From CAVUAN01 sp963739435 (GTDB taxonomy: Bacteria; Acidobacteriota; Thermoanaerobaculia; UBA5066; Gp7-AA6): DNA of 55,964 bases. Position numbers and translations under genes: made by a program. The notes under the pieces were generated by a model. The model did no database searches and had not been told where the DNA came from. It saw nothing but the letters and a program-made list of their open reading frames with translations. Shown here in pieces: positions 21,791-32,223 of this stretch. Every line of letters begins with the position of its first letter. The first letter of the stretch is position 1. The stretch is taken from contig CAVUAN010000004.1 of NCBI GenBank assembly GCA_963739435.1, positions 1 to 55,964 on the forward strand. The letters are read 5' to 3'.

Positions 21791-24442
21791 TTAGCGCGGG
21801 GACACGTCGATCAGGACGAGGTCGGAGTTCTGGCGATAGCGGTCGAAAACGATCTGCTTGCCGTCAGGGGAAACGTCGAAGCTCCTCATGACGATTTGGC
21901 GGCCCAGATTCGTCAGCGGGCGCTGTAGACCAGTGGCAAGGTCCAGCAGCGAGAAGTTCTGCAGCCACAACACGCCCTGGGAAACGACGAGACTCTTCCC
22001 GTCGGGCAGAAAACGGTACCGATCGCCCGAGTTCCCGACCCACACTTCCGGCAGCGGGAAAGGCAGCTTGTCCGGCGTGACGCCCTGGATCCGGACTGTC
22101 GCAGAACCCTGACCTTCGGAGTAGAGGATGAAGCGGCCGTCGGGCGACCAGACTGGATTCGAAATGACAGAGTTCACTCCGTCAACCAAGCGAACTGGCG
22201 TTCCGCCATCCATCGGCACTTTGAAAAGCGGATTTGCCTTGTCTTCGCTGCCGGCGATGGCGATCCATTTCCCGTCGGGGGACCAGGATGGCGTACCGCG
22301 GACTTCGAGTGACTCCGCGACACGACGCGCCCCGGTGCCGTCTGAGGCCATCAGGAGAAGGCGCCCACGCCCTTCACTGCGAACCACAAAACAGATCTGG
22401 GTCCCGTCGGGAGACACGGCCGGTGCAGAGACCACGCCGCCCTCGCTTCCCTTCCACAACTCCGTTTCGGAGCCGTCCTTGAGCTTCCAGAGTCCGTCCG
22501 CCGCCCCCTTGGAGCCCAGATACAGGAGGTAATCGCGCCCGAATCGGGGCGCGGCGGCGCGCACCGTCGGCAGTTTGAATTGACTCACGCTGGACTCATC
22601 GACGACGTGGTCCGTGATCGGCACTGTCCAGAGGTCGCGCACGGGGTTCGCCACGGTCGCGACCAGTCGTTGGCCGTCCGCGCTGGCGTCGACCGAAACG
22701 TACTCCTCGAGGCCTGCGCTGACCGGATGCGGAATCTGCCTGTTGACGTCCATCGCGTAAAGGCCGGAACCGGAGCCGTCCTCTCGCATCGAGGTGTAGA
22801 TCAGCGTGCGATCGTCGAGCAAACGCGGATAGGCGACTTTTGCATTGTGATGAGTCAGTTGCTCGGCGACCCCTCCTGCCGAGGAGACCCGCCAGACGTC
22901 CATTTCGTCCGGTGGAATCCCGCGGACAAAATAGACGAAGCGTCCGTCCGGCGACCAAGTGACGTAGTGCTGATGGATCCCGGGCTTCTCGACACAAATC
23001 ATCCTGGCGTTTCCCCCGTTCCGGTCGGCGATGAATATCGGATCCCCGGGCGCCGGCGCGTAATAGGCGATGCGACTGTGGTCGGGCGACCAGGCCGCCT
23101 CGACGGCGTTCGGCAGGAATACCCGCGGAGCCCCGCCGATCGTCGGCATGAGCCAGACGCTGTGCAGCCTTCCATCCGGCGAGCCGATACGGAACCAGAC
23201 GTGGGCTCCGTCGCCGGAAAACCCGACGTTATGAAGGATGTAGTTGGCCAGGGCAGGGAAGCGACCCTTGGTGAGGTTCAGAAACTCGCCGCTGCCCACC
23301 TGACCCACCCAGGCGTCGAACGCCCCGTCATGGTCCGCGAGGAACGCCACGAATTTGCCATCGGGGGAAATGCTCGCATCCAGCTCGGAGCCTTCCCAGG
23401 ACGTGAAACGGCTGAAGCGGGCGCCGGCAAGCGGATTCTTCCAGAAGTAGTCGCTCTGACGGAGGCGCCATCCGGCGATTCCAAGGGCCAGCAGAATCGC
23501 ACCGGCGATCGCAGCCGCAACCCACCAGCGTCGCCTCGCTGGCGCCGGCTCTATCGGGGCCCCGGTTCCGACCGTGGCCTCCGAAAGGTTGTCGCGGATC
23601 GTCGCGAGCTCGCGCGAGAGGTCCTCCGTCGAGGCGTAGCGATTCCGCGGCTCCTTCGCAAGACATCGCTGCACGGTCCATCGCAACGGAGCCGGGACCT
23701 TCGGATTGACCGCGGCGATCGGTTCCGGCTCGTCCTGAATGATGGCTGCGAGTGTTTGCGGCGCGGATGCGCCCTGGAACGCGCGCCGCCCTGTCGCCAT
23801 CTCGTAAAGGATCGAGCCGAACGAGAACTGGTCCGACCGAGAGTCGATTGTCCCGCCGGTTGCCTGCTCCGGAGACATGTAACCGACGGTCCCCAGAATG
23901 ACCCCAGCATCGGTCTGGCCCGACACCGTCGGCGCCTGCGTCGTTCCGCTGCCGCTCGTGTCCGGTTGGGTCAGCTTCGCCAGACCGAAGTCAAGGATCT
24001 TGATGAGACCGTCCTCCGTCACCATCACGTTCTCCGGCTTGAGGTCGCGGTGAACGATGCCAGCGGCGTGCGCCTTCGCCAAGCCTTCAGCGACCTGCGC
24101 GCTGATCTGAAGGAGCCGGCGGACCGGCAGGGGCCCCTCCAGCAGCGCCCGCAGCGGCTGCCCGTTCACCAGTTCCATCGCGATGTAGGAGACCGAGTCC
24201 GCCGACCCAATGTCGTAGATGGTGACGATATTCGGGTGATTGAGCGCCGACGCCGACCGCGCCTCCCGCTCGAAGCGCTTCAGGCGCTCCGGGTCCGAAG
24301 CCAGCGCGGCCGGCAGCACCTTGATCGCCACCTCGCGCCCCAGCCGCGTATCCCGCGCCCGGTAGACCTCCCCCATCCCGCCCGCCCCGAGTGGGCCGAT
24401 CACTTCGTACGGGCCGAGCCGCGCACCGGCAGAGATTGTCAT
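21791..24442 (-). CDS. Ser/Thr protein kinase with C-terminal PD40/TolB-like propeller
   Basis: An 883-residue PknB-type receptor kinase. The kinase domain spans about residues 9-275 with GAGGMGEVYRA, VAIKVL, HRDLKPENVMV (about 132), DFGLAKL and GYMSPEQA. One TM helix (WWVAAAIAGAILLALGIAGW) lies at about 305-325. The extracytoplasmic part holds repeated W-SPDG-type blades (TWSPDGRFVYF, SWSPDGKWIAI, VWSPDGRFILY), a TolB/PD40 beta-propeller likely to sense a ligand or partner. Such kinases are numerous in Acidobacteriota. It is divergent from tam with 75 bp between starts and convergent with the DUF1501 gene. Confidence 0.93.
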   Translation of the reverse strand: MTISAGARLGPYEVIGPLGAGGMGEVYRARDTRLGREVAIKVLPAALASDPERLKRFEREARSASALNHPNIVTIYDIGSADSVSYIAMELVNGQPLRALLEGPLPVRRLLQISAQVAEGLAKAHAAGIVHRDLKPENVMVTEDGLIKILDFGLAKLTQPDTSGSGTTQAPTVSGQTDAGVILGTVGYMSPEQATGGTIDSRSDQFSFGSILYEMATGRRAFQGASAPQTLAAIIQDEPEPIAAVNPKVPAPLRWTVQRCLAKEPRNRYASTEDLSRELATIRDNLSEATVGTGAPIEPAPARRRWWVAAAIAGAILLALGIAGWRLRQSDYFWKNPLAGARFSRFTSWEGSELDASISPDGKFVAFLADHDGAFDAWVGQVGSGEFLNLTKGRFPALANYILHNVGFSGDGAHVWFRIGSPDGRLHSVWLMPTIGGAPRVFLPNAVEAAWSPDHSRIAYYAPAPGDPIFIADRNGGNARMICVEKPGIHQHYVTWSPDGRFVYFVRGIPPDEMDVWRVSSAGGVAEQLTHHNAKVAYPRLLDDRTLIYTSMREDGSGSGLYAMDVNRQIPHPVSAGLEEYVSVDASADGQRLVATVANPVRDLWTVPITDHVVDESSVSQFKLPTVRAAAPRFGRDYLLYLGSKGAADGLWKLKDGSETELWKGSEGGVVSAPAVSPDGTQICFVVRSEGRGRLLLMASDGTGARRVAESLEVRGTPSWSPDGKWIAIAGSEDKANPLFKVPMDGGTPVRLVDGVNSVISNPVWSPDGRFILYSEGQGSATVRIQGVTPDKLPFPLPEVWVGNSGDRYRFLPDGKSLVVSQGVLWLQNFSLLDLATGLQRPLTNLGRQIVMRSFDVSPDGKQIVFDRYRQNSDLVLIDVSPR

Positions 24443-24517
24443 AACGAACTGCCCATAAGGATCTTATGCCCCGCCGCTCCGTGCCGCTCGCCCGAAAGGT
24501 TCGGGCAGAATAGCCGA

Positions 24518-25291
24518 GTGCCGAGCGACGCCTGGAACCCGGAGCAATACGGTCGGTTCGCCGCCGAGAGGCGGCAGCCGTTCCTGGACCTGCTAGCGCT
24601 CCTCCATCCGATCCCGAGCGGTCGCGCGATCGACCTGGGTTGCGGAACCGGGGAGTTGACGCGGGCGCTGCACGAACGCCTCGGCGCCTCGGAGACGATC
24701 GGGATCGACAGCTCGGCCGCGATGCTCGCCAAGGCGAAGGCGTTTGCGGGCCATGGCCTGCGGTTCGAATCCGGCGACCTCGCCGCCTTCGCGCCGGAGC
24801 GCGCCTTCGACGTCGTCTTTTCGAACGCCGCGCTCCAGTGGGTTCCCGACCATCCGGCCCTGCTCGGGCGTCTCGCCCGGGCCCTGACCCCGAACGGCCA
24901 GCTCGCCTTCCAGGTGCCGGTCAACTTCGACCATCCCTCCCACACCGCCGCCGAGGAGACGGCGCTCGAGGAACCGTTTGCCGGGGCTCTCGGCCGGGCG
25001 CCGCACAAGCGCCACGTCCTCGAGCCCGAAGCCTACGCGTCCCTGCTCGACAAGCTGGGGTTTGCCGAGCAGACCGTTCGCCTGCAGGTCTACGGCCACC
25101 ACCTCGCCTCGCGCGAGGAGGTGATCGAGTGGGTCAAGGGCACCCTGCTGACGGACTACGAGAAGCGCCTGCCCGCGGAGCTCTTCGCGAGGTTCCTCGC
25201 GCGCTACCGCGAGAACCTGTTCGCCCGCCTGCCGGACGAGCGCCCGTTCTTCTTCCCCTTCAAGCGGATCCTGGCTCGGGCGTCGCGCTGA
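24518..25291 (+). CDS. tam: Trans-aconitate 2-methyltransferase
   Basis: A 257-residue SAM-dependent methyltransferase aligning from memory with E. coli Tam over its whole length: AWNPEQYGRFAAERRQP at the N terminus, SAM motif AIDLGCGTGELTRAL, GIDSSAAMLAKA, FSNAALQWVPDHPAL, and a C-terminal VIEWVKGTLL segment. Tam methylates trans-aconitate, removing an aconitase inhibitor. The GTG at 24518 is chosen because the family motif begins six residues later; the frame is open far upstream, but that part is antisense to the kinase gene. Its last 32 bp overlap the 3' end of the convergent DUF2238 gene. Confidence 0.85.
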   Translation: MPSDAWNPEQYGRFAAERRQPFLDLLALLHPIPSGRAIDLGCGTGELTRALHERLGASETIGIDSSAAMLAKAKAFAGHGLRFESGDLAAFAPERAFDVVFSNAALQWVPDHPALLGRLARALTPNGQLAFQVPVNFDHPSHTAAEETALEEPFAGALGRAPHKRHVLEPEAYASLLDKLGFAEQTVRLQVYGHHLASREEVIEWVKGTLLTDYEKRLPAELFARFLARYRENLFARLPDERPFFFPFKRILARASR

Positions 25292-25892
25292 GCGACGCCA
25301 GCTCGCGCTCGTGAGCACGGCTCAGGAGGAGCTGCGACGTGATCGCACCGATCAACGCCCACAGCATGTCCCACTGGGTGTCCCACGGGTCGCCCTGCGT
25401 GCCGAGGAAAGCATCGGACTTCGCGCCGGTCGCAACCGCAGTGCCCCACTCGACAAACTCGTAGCAGGCGGAAATCGCCAGGCAGACGCAAGTGACCAGA
25501 AAGAACAGCCACCCATCATTGAGGAGCGGGGCCCGCTTTCGCCGCAGGACCTCTCGAACCAGTATCGCCGGCACGAAGCCCTGCGCGAAATGGCCGATGC
25601 GGTCGTAATGGTTGCGGGCGAACCCGAAGGCCTTTTGCATCCAGAATCCGAGCGGCACCTCGGCGTACGTGTAGTGCCCGCCCACCATCAGGATCAGGGC
25701 GTGCACGAAGATCAGCCGGTACGCCAGCGGCGTCAGCGGAAAGCGCCGGTACGTCGCCAGCAGAATCGGAACGGCGACGAAGATGGGCGCCACCTCCATA
25801 AACCAGGTGAACCGGTCCTTCGGCGCCAGGCCCGATGCGACGAGCGCCACAGCACCAAGGACGAGCAGGACAGCCGGTTCCCGACGCTTCAT
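25260..25892 (-). CDS. DUF2238 (YjdF-like) inner-membrane protein
   Basis: A 210-residue polytopic membrane protein with about six hydrophobic helices. Family features are GGHYTYAEVPLGFW, NHYDRIGHFAQGFVPA and ACYEFVEWGTAV, then GDPWDTQWDMLWALIGA; the conserved His, Asp and Glu residues could bind metal, but no activity is established. The ATG at 25892 gives the usual N terminus beginning MKRREPAVLLVLG. It is divergent from truA (57 bp between starts), and its 3' end overlaps tam on the other strand. Confidence 0.85.
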   Translation of the reverse strand: MKRREPAVLLVLGAVALVASGLAPKDRFTWFMEVAPIFVAVPILLATYRRFPLTPLAYRLIFVHALILMVGGHYTYAEVPLGFWMQKAFGFARNHYDRIGHFAQGFVPAILVREVLRRKRAPLLNDGWLFFLVTCVCLAISACYEFVEWGTAVATGAKSDAFLGTQGDPWDTQWDMLWALIGAITSQLLLSRAHERELASLSATPEPGSA

Positions 25893-25949
25893 TCGATGGC
25901 CTCCGGGTGTTGTCCCGATTATCTCCGAGGCGGAATGTAGACTGCGGGC

Positions 25950-26777
25950 GTGCCGACCTGGAAGCTGACGATTGAATACGACGGGACGCGGTACCGCGGG
26001 TGGCAGGCGCAGAAGAACACGGAGCGGACCGTGCAGGGGGTTCTCGAGCGGGCCGCCCGGGAGCTGCTGGGCCCCGAGGCGGCAGTCGGCGGCGCCGGGC
26101 GCACGGACGCCGGCGTCCACGCCCTGGCCCAGGTCGCGCACCTGCGCGCGGCGAAAGCACTCCCCGAGCGAGACATCGCGTTCGGCCTGAACGACCGGCT
26201 CCCCTTCGACGTCCACGTCCTCGAGGTCTCGATGGCCGCTCCGAAGTTCCACGCGCGGCACGACGCTCTCTCGCGCACCTACCTCTACCGGATCTCGAAG
26301 CGCCGCACCGCCTTCGGCAAGCCCTTCGTCTGGTGGGTCAAGGACCGCCTCGACGTCCCGGCCATGAAGCGGGCGGCAAAGCTCTTCGAAGGCCGCCACG
26401 ACTTCGCCTCGTTCTGCGAGAACCCCGAGGGACAGGACTCGACTCTGGTCGAGGTCGAACGCTGCTCGGTCGAGGACACCGGCGAAGAGATCCACCTCCG
26501 GATCACCGCTTCGCACTTCCTCTGGAAAATGGTGCGGCGCCTCGCCGGAACCCTGGTCGAAGTCGGCCGCGGAAACCTCGACGAGGCCGGCATCCAAAAG
26601 CTGCTTCTCGAAAAGTCGGCCGCGCCCGCGAAGTGGACCGCTCCGCCGTCGGGGCTCTTTCTGGAAGAGGTCCGATACGAAGAACGGCCGGCCACCCGAA
26701 TCTCAGACAGGGATTCAAAGCGAAGAAAAAGCGAATTTCGTCCTAAAGACTCGGATAAAAGGCTTCCGCCACACTAA
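25950..26777 (+). CDS. truA: tRNA pseudouridine(38-40) synthase
   Basis: TruA converts uridines 38, 39 and 40 of the tRNA anticodon arm to pseudouridine. The 275-residue product has WKLTIEYDGTRYRGWQ at the N terminus, the catalytic aspartate D53 in GRTDAGVHA, ALNDRLPFDV-like and FHARHDALSRTYLYRI segments, and HFLWKMVRRLAGTL near the C terminus. GTG 25950 places the conserved start at the right position. The last 30 residues are charged and variable. The downstream propeller gene follows after 30 bp. Confidence 0.95.
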   Translation: MPTWKLTIEYDGTRYRGWQAQKNTERTVQGVLERAARELLGPEAAVGGAGRTDAGVHALAQVAHLRAAKALPERDIAFGLNDRLPFDVHVLEVSMAAPKFHARHDALSRTYLYRISKRRTAFGKPFVWWVKDRLDVPAMKRAAKLFEGRHDFASFCENPEGQDSTLVEVERCSVEDTGEEIHLRITASHFLWKMVRRLAGTLVEVGRGNLDEAGIQKLLLEKSAAPAKWTAPPSGLFLEEVRYEERPATRISDRDSKRRKSEFRPKDSDKRLPPH

Positions 26778-26807
26778 AGTTACCTCTTCCTCCGGGGAGG
26801 AGGAACC

Positions 26808-29049
26808 ATGCGGCGAACCGGGTCCAAGCGGACGCTCTCAGTGGCCGTCGTCCTGACGGCAATGGGGATCGCGGGTCTGGCGAGAGCGGACGATCTCCCG
26901 GAGAGGAAGTGGTCCAGCATTCAGGAAGGCGGCCTGATCACCTCCGTGGTGATTGACCCCACGAACCCGTCTCGCATCTACGCTTCGACCGCCCGCAACC
27001 TCTTCATCAGCGCTAACGGCGGCGAAACGTGGACGCCTCTGTCTCTGGGGCTCGCCGGACACTTTGTCGGTGCCCTGGCGATCGACCCGGGACCGCCTGC
27101 AGCGCTGTACGTGGGAACCAACGCGGGAGGCCTGCTGCGCAGCCTGACGGGTGAAAGGAGCTGGGCGAGTATCGGCCGCGGGCTTGGAGAAGCCTTTATC
27201 TCTGCGATCGCGATCGACCCGAGGTCGCGCGCCACGCTCTACGCGGGCACCAATCGGGGTGTGTTCAAGAGCGTCGACGGAGGAGCAAAGTGGCGGGAAG
27301 CCAGCGACGGGTTGACAAACCCTTTCGTCACGTGTCTCGCCGTCGACCTCAGCGGCGAGGCGACGCTTTTTGCCGGAACGAACTCGGGCGGGATCTTCAA
27401 GAGCGTGGACGGGGGCGCGCATTGGGCATCGGCCAGCTCGGGTCTCGATAACCGCATCGTCCTGTCTCTCGCGATCGCTCCCGGGGCGCCCTCGACGGTC
27501 TATGCGGCAACCTACGACGGCCTTTACCGGAGCCGCGACGGCGGGGGCCGCTGGACCTCTCTCACGCGGGGCCGGCGAGGCAGCTTCGTGCTCTCGATCG
27601 CCATCGATCCCCGCCGCGCCTCCACGATCTACATCGGCACGGCTGGAGGTCTCGTCAAGAGCGAAAACGGCGGCGAGAGCTGGGCGTCGGCGGATGACGG
27701 GATCAGCAGCGGCTTCGTGAGCGCTCTGGCGATTCGGCCGGACTCCCCCGAAACGCTCTTCGCTGGAACCAACGGCGGCGTTTACAAGAGCGTCAACGGC
27801 GGCCGGAACTGGACGGCCATCGACCTGGTCCCCCCGGGACCGCAGACTGTCATCGCCCGTCGTCCGGCCGAGCGCTCCCCCGAGACCGTGAAGGGTCCCG
27901 AGAGGATCAAAACCGAAAGAGAACCGGCCGCCGCCAAGCGCGACACCGTCGAGCCCGCCCCGGCGTCGGCGCCCAAATCCGCAGCCGTGACAAGTCCCGA
28001 GCCGATTCGAACACAGGGAGAACCTGCGGCTCCGGAACGAAAAGAGGCCGTGGAGCCGGAGCCGCCGCCGTCTCCCGCTTCGACGACCGCCTCACCCGAG
28101 GCGGAGGCACCGGAGGCCTCGGACCTCGAGACGGCCGTCGTCGTGAGTGCGATCGCAACAGACTCGGGCTCCCCCGCCAGACTGTACGCGGGAACCTCGA
28201 GGGGTCTGCGTCGGAGCCCGGACTCGGGCCAGAGCTGGATCGGCGTCTCCGGGACTATCGCCGAGCTTCTACATCTCCGGCGTGGCTGTGGACCCCACGC
28301 GACCGGCCGTCGTCTACGCATCGACGGAAGGCGCGGGGATTTTCCAGAGCACGGACGCCGGGGTGACCTGGACAGACGTCAACCGGGGCCTCGCCAATCT
28401 CTCCGTGGGCGTCCTTGCGGTCGCCGAGAGCACGTCGGGAACGACTTTCTACGCCGGGACAGACGGAGGCCTCTTCCGCTCGACGGATCCCGTCACCGGC
28501 TGGACCCCGACCTGCGCGGATCGGAAGTTGACGCCCGTCACGGCACTCGCCGTGGCTGCCGGAGGCGAGACGGTGTACCTCGGCACACGCGGTGGAAAAG
28601 TGTTCCGGTCGGCCGACGCCGGATCGACCTGCCTCGAAACGGCGGCAGGACCCTGGGCAGGCCCCGTCCGAGCCCTCGCGATCCAGTCCAGCTCCGCCAC
28701 AACGGTCTATGCCGGCACGGACATTGGCGTCTTTCGAAGCCAGGACCAGGGCGGCAGCTGGAGCCCCGCGTCCACCGGGCTTTCGAGCTTCAACATCCTG
28801 GGGCTCCTGGCCCATCCCTCCTCCGGCCTCTATGCCATGACGGGCGGCGGCCTCTTCCAGTCCGGAAACGGCGGACGCAGCTGGAGCGCTCACGATTCGG
28901 GAATTCCGGTGGGACCGATGGCGGTCTCCTTCGCGTCGGGGACCCTCTACGTCGGCGGCCACGGCACGATCACGCAGTCGAGCGACGGCGGCAAGACCTG
29001 GAAAACCCTCGAGATGAAGCGCCAGACTCCCTCCCAGCCGCAGCGGTAG
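26808..29049 (+). CDS. Secreted double beta-propeller protein with BNR/Asp-box repeats (one frameshift)
   Basis: A predicted secreted protein of about 746 residues with a strong GGAGGAGG ribosome site. The signal peptide covers about residues 1-27 (SVAVVLTAMGIAGLARA). Two sets of seven Asp-box/BNR-type repeats (LYAGTNRGVFKSVDGGAKW and alike) can be counted: one before and one after a Pro/Glu/Ala-rich linker at about 347-440. Each set could form a seven-bladed propeller of the sortilin/YCF48-like class. The frame shifts near 28250 (GLSPSFYISGVAVDP resumes). No catalytic motif is visible; glycan binding or a structural role are both possible. It converges with purL, 17 bp apart. Confidence 0.78.
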
Positions 29050-29066
29050 AACCGCGGGCCGGCGGA

Positions 29067-31279
29067 CTAAAGCACATCGGCGGATTCGAGGGAACGGGCG
29101 AAGGCTGTCGACCAGAGATCGCGCAGCGCGGCGACGGGCTCGTCGACGAGCGTCCGCCCGTGGAACGCGATCCGCAGGCGGTCGCCCGCGACGCGGCCGA
29201 TCACGGCGAACGGGACGCGGCTCTGTTCGGCGGAGGCGCGGACAGCCGACTCGGCCTTCGGCTCGAACGTCACGACCGCACGGCCCGTCGACTCGCCAAA
29301 GAGAAGCGCCGACGGGCGAACGCCTGGCTCGACCGCGATATCCGCGCCGAGGCCGCTCTTCATCGCGCACTCGGCGAGCGCGACGGCTAAACCGCCGTCT
29401 GAGAGGTCGTGCGCGGAGGAGAGCTTGCGGTGATGGGCGAGGCCGGCGAGCAGGTGGACGAGGCGGCGCTCGGCCTCGAGGTCGACCTCGGGGCACGGGC
29501 CCTCGTCGCGGCCGCGGATCGTGCGGAGGAACTCGCTCCCGCCGAGCTCGTCGCGGGTCGTGCCGATCAAGGCCACGAGGTCGCCTTCCTTGCGGAAGGG
29601 CATGCGCAGGCGCCGGTCGACGTCCTCGAGCAGGCCCACCATCCCGATGGTCGGTGTCGGCGGGATCGCGCGTCCGTCGGTCTCGTTGTAGAAGGAGACG
29701 TTGCCCGAGACGACGGGCACATCCAGAGACGCGGCAGGCGTCGGAGATCCCCCGCACGGCCGCCTCGAACTGCGCCATCACCTCGGGCCGCTCGGGGCTG
29801 CCGAAATTGAGGCAATCGGTGATGGCGAGCGGGACGGCTCCCGTGCACGCGATCGAGCGGGCCGCCTCGGCGACGGCAATCGCGCCGCCGCGGTACGGGT
29901 CGAGAGCGCAGAAGAACGGGTTGACGTCGCTCTTCAAGGCCAGGGCCTTGGTCGTGCCTTTGACGCGCACGAGGGCCGCGTCGCCGCCGGGGCGCTCGAC
30001 CGTGTTGGTCCCGACCATGTGGTCGTACTGGGTCCAGATCCACGACTTCTCGGCGAGGTTCGGCGAGGCGAGCAATCTCCGGAGGCAGTCGCCGTAGTCG
30101 GAAGGCTCCGGCTCCCCGGTCCAGCGACCCGGCGGCGCAGGCGCGACGGCCGCGCGCGGCCGGTCGTAGACGGGCGCCCGGTCGGACAGCGGCGCCGCCG
30201 GCAGATCCGCGACGACCTGGCCCTCGAAGGACAGGACGACGCGGCCCGAGTCCGTGACGCGGCCGATCACGACGGCGTCGAGATCCCACTTGCGAAAGAT
30301 CCGCTGGACCTCGCCGACGCGGTCGCTGCGCGCCACGAGAAGCATCCGCTCCTGGGACTCCGACAGCATGATCTCGTAGGGCGTCATCCCCGTCTCGCGC
30401 ACGGGCACCTTCGAGAGGTCGATCGCCACCCCGCTGCCCGCGCGGCCCGCCATCTCGAAGCAGGACGACGTCAGGCCGGCGGCTCCCATGTCCTGGATCC
30501 CCACGACGGCGTCCGTTTCGAAGAGCTCGAGGCAAGCCTCCATCAGGAGCTTCTCGGTGAAGGGGTCGCCGACCTGCACGGTCGGGCGCTTCTGCTTCGT
30601 CTCGTCTCCGGCAAACTCCTCGGAGGCCATCGTCGCCCCGTGGATGCCGTCGCGTCCGGTCTTCGAGCCCACGTAGATGACCGGGTTGCCGGCGCCTTCG
30701 GCGCGCCCGAGGAAGATCCGGTCGGCGCGCACGATCCCGACGTTCATGACGTTGACCAGGATGTTGCCGTTGTAGCCGGGATGGAAAGTCGTTTCACCGC
30801 CGACTGTCGGGATGCCGATGCAGTTGCCGTAGCCGGCGATCCCGCGGACGACGCCGTCCACGAGATGTTTCATGCGCGGGGCATCGAGCGCCCCGAAGCG
30901 AAGCGAGTTCAACGAACGCCACCGGCCGCGCCCCCATCGTGAAAATGTCTCGCAGGATTCCGCCAACCCCCGTGGCCGCGCCCTGGTAGGGCTCGATGAA
31001 GGAGGGATGGTTGTGGGACTCCATCTTGAAGGCCACGGCGAGGCCGTCGCCGATGTCCACGACCCCGGCGTTCTCCCCCGGCCCCTGGATCACGCGCGGG
31101 CCCGCCGTCGGGAACGTCTTGAGGTAAACGCGCGAAGACTTGTACGAGCAATGCTCGCTCCACATGGCAGAAAAGATGCCGAGCTCGACGAGGTTGGGCT
31201 CCCGGCCGAGGATCTCGAGAATACGGCCGTACTCCTCGGCGGAGATGTTGTGCTCGCGGACGAGCTCTTCGGTGATCAT
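29067..31279 (-). CDS. purL: Phosphoribosylformylglycinamidine synthase, large catalytic subunit (two frameshifts)
   Basis: ATP-dependent conversion of FGAR to FGAM, step four of purine synthesis. About 737 residues, the small PurL that works with PurQ and PurS. Motifs: MWSEHCSYKSSR, FKMESHNHPSFIEPYQGAATG, VGGETTFHPGY, IQDMGAAGLTSS, MLSESQERML, and near the C terminus SSAHDLSDGGLAVALAE. Frame corrections are needed near 30910 (FVELASLRG to NSLRFGALD) and 29735 (SDACR to LDVPVVSGNVSFYNE). The ATG at 31279 overlaps the purQ stop (ATGA). As a single-copy essential-pathway gene with intact motifs, it is more likely mis-sequenced than broken. Confidence 0.93.
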
Positions 31280-31970
31280 CGCGCCGCGAGCGCGGCGACG
31301 GCGGACTCGAACATCTTGATTCCTGCGGCGTTGCCGAGGACGGCTTCGGCGCACCGGTCCGGATGCGGCATCAAGCCGACGACGTTGCCTTCTTGTTGGT
31401 GATTCCCGCGATCCCGCGGTCGGCGCCATTGGGGTTGGCGGCGTCGAGGACACGGCCCGAGGCGTCGCAGTAGCGGAAGGCGACGCGGCGCGACCGCTCG
31501 AGATCGTCCAAGACCTCCGGAGCCGCCGTGTAGTTGCCTTCCATGTGGCCGATCGGCATGGTCACGACCTCGCCCTCGGCATAGAGGCGTGTGAAGGGAG
31601 TGTCCGTCGTCTCGACGCGGAGATGCACGTCGCGGCAGACGTAGCGCAGGCCGCGGTTGACCCGGACGGCTCCCGGCAGGAGGCCGGCCTCGAGCAGGAC
31701 CTGAAACCCGTTGCAGATTCCGAGGACCGGGCCGCCGGCTTTTGCAAAGGCCGTCACGCTCTCCATGACGGGGGAAAAGCGCGCCAGGGCCCCGGCGCGC
31801 AGGTAGTCGCCGTAGGCGAAACCGCCCGGCAGGATCACGGCATCGGCGCCCTTCAAGTCCTTGTCCGCGTGCCAGACGGTCTCGGCTTCGCAGCCGAGAA
31901 GGTCTCTGGTGACATGGACGCAGTCCTGGTCGCAATTGGAGCCCGGGAACACCACGATCGCGAACCTCAC
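31276..31970 (-). CDS. purQ: Phosphoribosylformylglycinamidine synthase, glutaminase subunit (one frameshift)
   Basis: Class I glutamine amidotransferase that feeds ammonia to PurL. About 231 residues: VVFPGSNCDQDC at the start, LPGGFAYGDYLRAGA, the nucleophilic cysteine in GGPVLGICNGFQVLLEAG, and the His/Glu pair at the end in LMPHPDRCAE, reached only after a frame correction near 31391 (AACAAGAAGG has lost one G). It lies 10 bp after purS and overlaps purL by ATGA. Confidence 0.94.
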
Positions 31971-31980
31971 GGAGCCTCGC

Positions 31981-32223
31981 TCACGAGACGACCTTCACGT
32001 CGAACCCCTCGATGACGGTGTTGGCGAGCAGTTCCTCGGCCATCTTCCGCGCGTCCGCCTCGACAGCCTTCGCGTTGCCGCTCTCGACCTCGATGAAGAA
32101 GACCTTGCCGGCCCGCACGTCGCGGACTCCGGCGTGGCCGAGGCGACCCAGGGCGGCCGCGATCGCCTTGCCCTGCGGGTCGAGAACGCCCTCCTTCGGG
32201 TAAACGCGGACCTCCACTCTCAT
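31981..32223 (-). CDS. purS: Phosphoribosylformylglycinamidine synthase subunit PurS
   Basis: An 80-residue protein that bridges PurL and PurQ in the three-part FGAM synthase. It has the family start EVRVYPKEGVLDPQGKAI, then ALGRLGHAGVRDVRAGKVF and a C-terminal ANTVIEGFDVKVV. The ATG at 32223 overlaps the stop of the upstream metallo-hydrolase (ATGA); a longer in-frame upstream stretch is shadow of that gene. Gene order purS-purQ-purL is the common one. Confidence 0.93.
   Translation of the reverse strand: MRVEVRVYPKEGVLDPQGKAIAAALGRLGHAGVRDVRAGKVFFIEVESGNAKAVEADARKMAEELLANTVIEGFDVKVVS

Noticed and set aside
22580..24517. Long plus-strand extension of tam to 903 codons
   Set aside because: It is antisense to the kinase gene; family length and motifs place the Tam start at 24518.
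29700..30950. Programmed frameshifting in purL
   Set aside because: No slippery heptamer or downstream structure is seen, and breaks occur in many unrelated genes, so error is likelier.
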